A DNA stretch of 64,000 bases from Pseudisothecium myosuroides (Eukaryota > Streptophyta > Bryopsida > Hypnales > Lembophyllaceae): the NCBI GenBank assembly GCA_951799445.1, contig OX637289.1, positions 26,474,245 to 26,538,244 on the forward strand, read 5' to 3'. Positions 60,227-64,000 of this stretch are shown here, piece by piece (positions within the stretch are counted from its first letter, which is position 1; each line of letters begins with the position of its first letter). A program made the translations under genes and the position numbers. The notes below the pieces were generated by a model, which saw only the letters and a list, made by a program, of their open reading frames with translations, had not been told where the DNA came from and did not search any database.

Positions 60227-60577
60227 GTTTTCATGATGGATTAGTGTAGCCTTGTGCCGTTTGCCCATAACTCAAAAATCCATAACTTTCACATAGTAGG
60301 TCCAAGTGTCACGAAACAAAGCCTATGCACCCCTCCTCATCGAGAGCTTTCCGATGTACCAAGAATGCAACCATATCAAAGTAAAACTAATTTCCTAATT
60401 TTTTGATCCATAAATACTTCAAAATTCAATAACTTCCCCATTGTAACTCCAAATGTGACGAAACAAAGCCCGTGCACCCCTCCTCGCCGAGCGCTTTCCG
60501 AAGTTACCAAGCACGCCACCGCGGGACGCACGGTCCGGGAGATCCCAACATGACAAACAAACAAAACAAAACAAATA
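60227..60577 (+). repeat. Interspersed repeat E, longer copy, flanked by a 9-bp direct repeat
   Basis: Two related units of about 145 bp, each with ACGAAACAAAGCC, TGCACCCCTCCTC and a GAGAGCTTTCCGA / GAGCGCTTTCCGA block, then GGACGCACGGTCCGGGAGAT and a CAAACAAAACAAAACAAAT tail. ACCTATCTT lies at 60218-60226 and 60578-60586, as a target duplication would. A third ACCTATCTT at 60159 weakens that reading. The inverted shorter copy is at 5991-6226. Confidence 0.6.
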
Positions 60578-60586
60578 ACCTATCTT

Positions 60587-61548
60587 AAGGTATGGATGTT
60601 TGTGAGTACGTGTATGTTGATTATGCTATTGATAGCACGCCAGGGTTTGCAACGACAAAACAACCTGGTCTTGTATTTTCAAATGGAAATAATGGATAAT
60701 CGAAATGGAGATAGTGGTACCCTAGAATTGCGAAAGATCATTGGATCCTAGTATCCTGCATTTCCTCCTCATTTTCCTTCTTCTCCGACACAACATATTG
60801 TCAAGGAATTTCAAAAACCCTTCCCAGTTTGAAAATGTGAAAATCTTTGCCATGGTCATGGTCCTTTGGTTGTGTGTACTTTTTCCTTTTATCAATGGAA
60901 TTTGTCCATATGTTTCAAGAAAAAAAAACTAAACTTCCTAGTTTGAATGTCGTAAGGGGCAGTTTTGCATTGGTGAGTGGATCACCAACAGATTGTGATG
61001 TATAAACTAGCCATTGGAGCTAAGCATAGTTGCGGCGTTCTTTCGATTAGCATAGTAGCCCTTCCTTGGTAGATTTTGCAGATCTAGAAGTTGATGGCGT
61101 AACCAGAAGTGTCCAAAGAAATGACATTGCCATATCTTCTAACATAGAAATTTGAGTGTGTTTGAAATTGGTAAAGAGATTCTGCCGTTTGTTCTTGGAT
61201 TTTCTTGGAATAAACTTCGGGTTTCAAACAAACAAAAAATTAATAAAGAAATTCTCCCTATTGTCCTTCTTTTCATGATCCTTCAAGTCCACATTCTACA
61301 ACTTTAAGAAGTTTTAGCATATTGTCTAGCTCATGGAATAATACTACATATACAAATTCCTTGCACAAAAGTTGACATCATGAATTGAAGTAAGTCCAAT
61401 TTATTGCACTTTAGCAAGGAAACTTTGGACCAGAGACTATAGAAACTATTTCAAATCCACTGCAAGTGGAATTTTTAGTTGGATGACCTGTGAAGACTAT
61501 TTGCTACAACACGATGTTTTCTTTGCTTAGTCCAAGATTTGGATTAGT
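60587..61548. other. AT-rich intergenic DNA
   Basis: No gene, RNA or bounded element was recognised. Confidence 0.5.
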
Positions 61549-62130
61549 GAGAACTTGAGTGCAAATGCAACAAGTCACTTGAGACCATAAAAAGCTTTGG
61601 CAAGGTTTAAGAATTTCATCATAGTTGTACTTCGATTCTTTTCTAGTATATTCTACTATTCAATGGATTATTGGTACAAATGCAGCTTCATATCTCTAAG
61701 CTTTGTAATGAAACAATAAAAAGCTTTCATTGGCAAGATGTCAGAATATGATACATATATATATGGTGAACTTCAACCCTTCTATAGTACAATAGAATAC
61801 AATATTCTTCGCTACATTATTCTTCTCGTTGAAAACTTGTGCAAATGTGAAGAAGTGTCTAGTTTCCTCATGAAACCATACCAAAAAGCTTTCATTGACA
61901 AGGTGTTAGAAACATGATACGGAGTATATAGTTGAACTTTGACCCCTTCTATAGAATAGTATAGTAGGGTACAATACTTGATACAATATTCTTCCTATTG
62001 AAAACTTGAGTGCAAACGTAGGAGGTGTCTAGTTTGCACATGAAATCATTAAAAACTTTGACCAAAAATTTAGAATTTAGTACAGGTGAACTTTTATAGT
62101 ACGGAAAAATATAATTCTTGGTACAGTACA
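61549..62130. repeat. Tandem array of about four diverged units (roughly 165 bp)
   Basis: Units start near 61549, 61665, 61831 and 62000; the last two are 169 bp apart. Recurrent blocks: GAAAACTTG(A)GTGCAAA, AAAAAGCTTTCATTG, CAAGRTGT, GTGAACTT and CCCTTCTATAG. It ends close to the probable start of the next transcribed region at about 62150. Confidence 0.7.
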
Positions 62131-62436
62131 AACTACAAACTTTTGATCTTTACGGGCCCCTTCTGGAGAGGTGAACGCTCCCCTGAAGGGGAACTTCGAT
62201 GCCGTTGGGGAACTCCAGGGGACGAACTTGAGAACGTGGGAACGAGCAACGGAGCAGGGGAAGCGAACAGGAAGCTGTGACGATGAGCGGGAGAGCTCTG
62301 CGATGCTTTGTGGGACGTATTTTTTCACCGCGATGCTTGCGATTGTGCAGATTAGATCGCTAGTTGCATTTCCTGGGCCCTTTTGCGACTCCGTTGGAGC
62401 TTCATTTCGACCATTTTGACTCCGTATTCGTCACAG

Positions 62437-62682
62437 GAGACGAAATCTGGTAAGGTTTTTAATTTTTGGAGTGGTGCGCGAATTTGTGGAGATGATTTCA
62501 TTGCCGTTGGCTGGGAGTTTTTGGCAGCTGCGGGAGTGGAGCCCTCTTACCGGTTTGATTTTAGCTTGATTTCGATTATCTGGCGTTGTGTTGTGTACTG
62601 GAGACAAAATTTGCGAAGGTTTTGGTGTAGGATTGGTGCGCTGATTTGTGATGGCGATTTTATTGCGGTTGACTGGAAGTGT
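62437..62682. repeat. Tandem duplication in the leader of the last gene
   Basis: Two units, about 62437-62520 and 62601-62682. Both contain GGAGAC(G/A)AAAT, GGTGCGC, ATTTGTG and GATTT(C/T)ATTGC(C/G)GTTG. They lie just before the proposed ATG at 62728. Confidence 0.7.
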
Positions 62683-62727
62683 ATGGAAGTTTTCCGAGGG
62701 AGTTTAGCTGAAGAAGAACGGAGAGAG

Positions 62728-64000
62728 ATGGCAACGATGGCGCAGCCACAAGCAGTTCAATCGGGGGGACCGAAGACGAATAGTTTGGATAATGCAAGCA
62801 GTAAGATGCAGACCTTGTTATTTGAATTTATGCATTTGCTGTACGGGTTAAATTAAAATGCGGGGAGTTTGAATCGAAAATGAGAAGTTCGAAGGTTGGC
62901 TTAAGTTTGCGTATTCTCTGTGTGTACGGTGCTGAAACGTTAAGGAATAATGTTGCAATTATCTTTGCAGAGAAGATGTGAGGTAGTTATTGGATCAGGG
63001 AGAGTACAATTGTGCGGTCGCAGGTTTCCGTTTAGAGGTTCTTAGCATCTTTTGACGAATGCTTGGCGTGAGGATTGTGAGTTTCTCACATAAGATTTTA
63101 GGTTTGTGTTGTCTCCAACGCATCGTGTGCATTTCTGCTTCTTTGCGGTGCGTGATAGCTTGGAATTACTACGTACGTTTCTTTGAATTGTGCTTAAATT
63201 GTACTTTCTCTGTTTACGGTGCTGAAACGTTTTGCAATAATGCTGCAAATGTCATTGCTGTCGACAAGAGGATGAGGTATTTGTAGGATCAAGAGAATAA
63301 TATTATGGTTGTAGGAGGCGCTTTTGATCTTTGTTGCCTGGTCGGCCTATAGCTGGTCTATTCTGGTGCTTGGAAACAACTTTCAAAATTCTACATTCAT
63401 TGAACTGTGTTAAAGATATCGGAAGTTACAAGGAACGTCTGTGGACGTATCCAAGCCTATGTAGTTCACTCTTTTCCTTCTAGAAATTTGACGGACATAC
63501 TTGGAGCTTCTGAACTGAAATGGTGACCACTCAGGTACGAGGTCTCCCACAGTACAGAACGAGAAGGCTGAGGCTTTTGGTAGTGCGCACAAGGAGAGGG
63601 TTGAATCTGAGGTCAATGCCTGGCTACTGTCGGAAGTTCGCAAGGCTGAAGCACGGGCTGCAACTGCCGAGGTTTTCTTTTAGGACTTTTGATTTCTTGG
63701 TTTGCTGCTTGTCATTGAATGAATTATTCCCAACCTTGGCTTTTCTCTGATTCAAGTCGGTGCGTTTGCATCATCAAACTCGTGTGCTCGATGCTTTAGG
63801 CTTGGAGTAGCTATTGATCTAGCTCTTTGGGATGAGATGCAGTCAAAGGTTGAGCAAAAGAAGATGAAGGATAAAGCAAACAGCTGTTGAGCTCAAAAAG
63901 CGTGAGGAGGCAAAGGCGGAGCAATCTATCCGCAATGCCGAGGTAGATTTTGTTGTTTCCAATTTCGTTTTCAGAATAATAATCATCAGTTTTAAACATT
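62728..64000 (+). CDS. Lys/Glu/Ala-rich coiled-coil protein, possibly remorin-like, incomplete
   Basis: Exon 1 is probably 62728-62800 (starting MATMAQPQAVQSGGPKTNSL), ending at a GTAAGA donor in phase 1. Exon 2 is probably 63553-63671 and joins in phase to encode EKAEAFGSAHKERVESEVNA, then WLLSEVRKAEARAATAE. The spacing of AW and KAEA with Lys/Glu/Ala-rich helix recalls the remorin C-terminal domain. A third coding-like stretch (about 63840-63950) encodes SKVEQKKMKDKAN in one frame and AVELKKREEAKAEQSIRNAE in another. That implies a frameshift, an unrecognised intron, or decay. A GTAGAT donor at about 63950 suggests the gene continues past the window. Family call is weak. Confidence 0.4.
62905..63318. 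repeat. Duplicated block in intron 1 of the last gene
   Basis: Two copies of about 120 bp, 62905-63027 and 63195-63318, about 290 bp apart. Both contain TACGGTGCTGAAACGTT, AATAATG(T/C)TGCAA, GAGGTA and GGATCA(G/A). Confidence 0.7.

Overview
This looks like nuclear DNA of a land plant. The three clearest genes are an AT-hook/PPC nuclear protein (AHL), a molybdenum aldehyde oxidase of the plant AAO type, and an intron-split KH-RING protein. Introns are mostly short with GT-AG ends, and plant-style MITEs are common. Nothing bacterial or organellar was seen. A seedless plant (bryophyte, lycophyte or fern) is my guess from the protein flavour and the AT-rich intergenic DNA, but the species cannot be fixed from the sequence.

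Layout. 1-2.1 kb: a GC-rich single-exon AHL gene on + (1210-2067). 2.1-19 kb: AT-rich, gene-poor DNA with nested mobile elements. 19.3-23.2 kb: a six-exon gene on - encoding a 636-aa protein with a KH domain and a C-terminal RING resembling animal MEX-3. 23-26 kb: its upstream region. 26-43 kb: a second gene-poor block, packed with terminal-inverted-repeat elements, a SINE-like insertion and microsatellites. 43.8-48.4 kb: a five-exon gene on - for a 1108-aa coiled-coil protein. 51.1-58.8 kb: a 13-exon aldehyde oxidase gene on - (1390 aa). 62.7 kb to the end: the start of a + strand gene for a Lys/Glu/Ala-rich protein, possibly remorin-like, incomplete and with a possible frameshift. All three multi-exon models keep reading phase across every junction, which is the main support for them.

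The most striking non-coding feature is a family of about a dozen elements of 0.6-1.0 kb. Both ends read TTAACCCCTAAAGG (inverted). They lie in either orientation, cluster at 33.7-39.5 kb, and one truncated copy sits in an aldehyde oxidase intron. Ends of TTAA followed by CCC are the signature of piggyBac-type transposition, so I propose a non-autonomous piggyBac-like family. No transposase is in the window. Other mobile DNA includes a TA-flanked Stowaway-type element, a 2.4 kb TIR element that split an older repeat and was itself invaded, two long foldback palindromes, several short MITEs, and a SINE-like insertion with an 18-bp target duplication.

The genes do not form an obvious pathway. 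Aldehyde oxidases of this class can make abscisic acid or oxidise other aldehydes. The AHL protein is a chromatin/DNA-binding regulator. The KH-RING protein combines RNA binding with probable ubiquitin ligase activity. Exon limits were set by hand from splice motifs and phase, so small errors are possible, especially at the 3' end of aldehyde oxidase exon 8.
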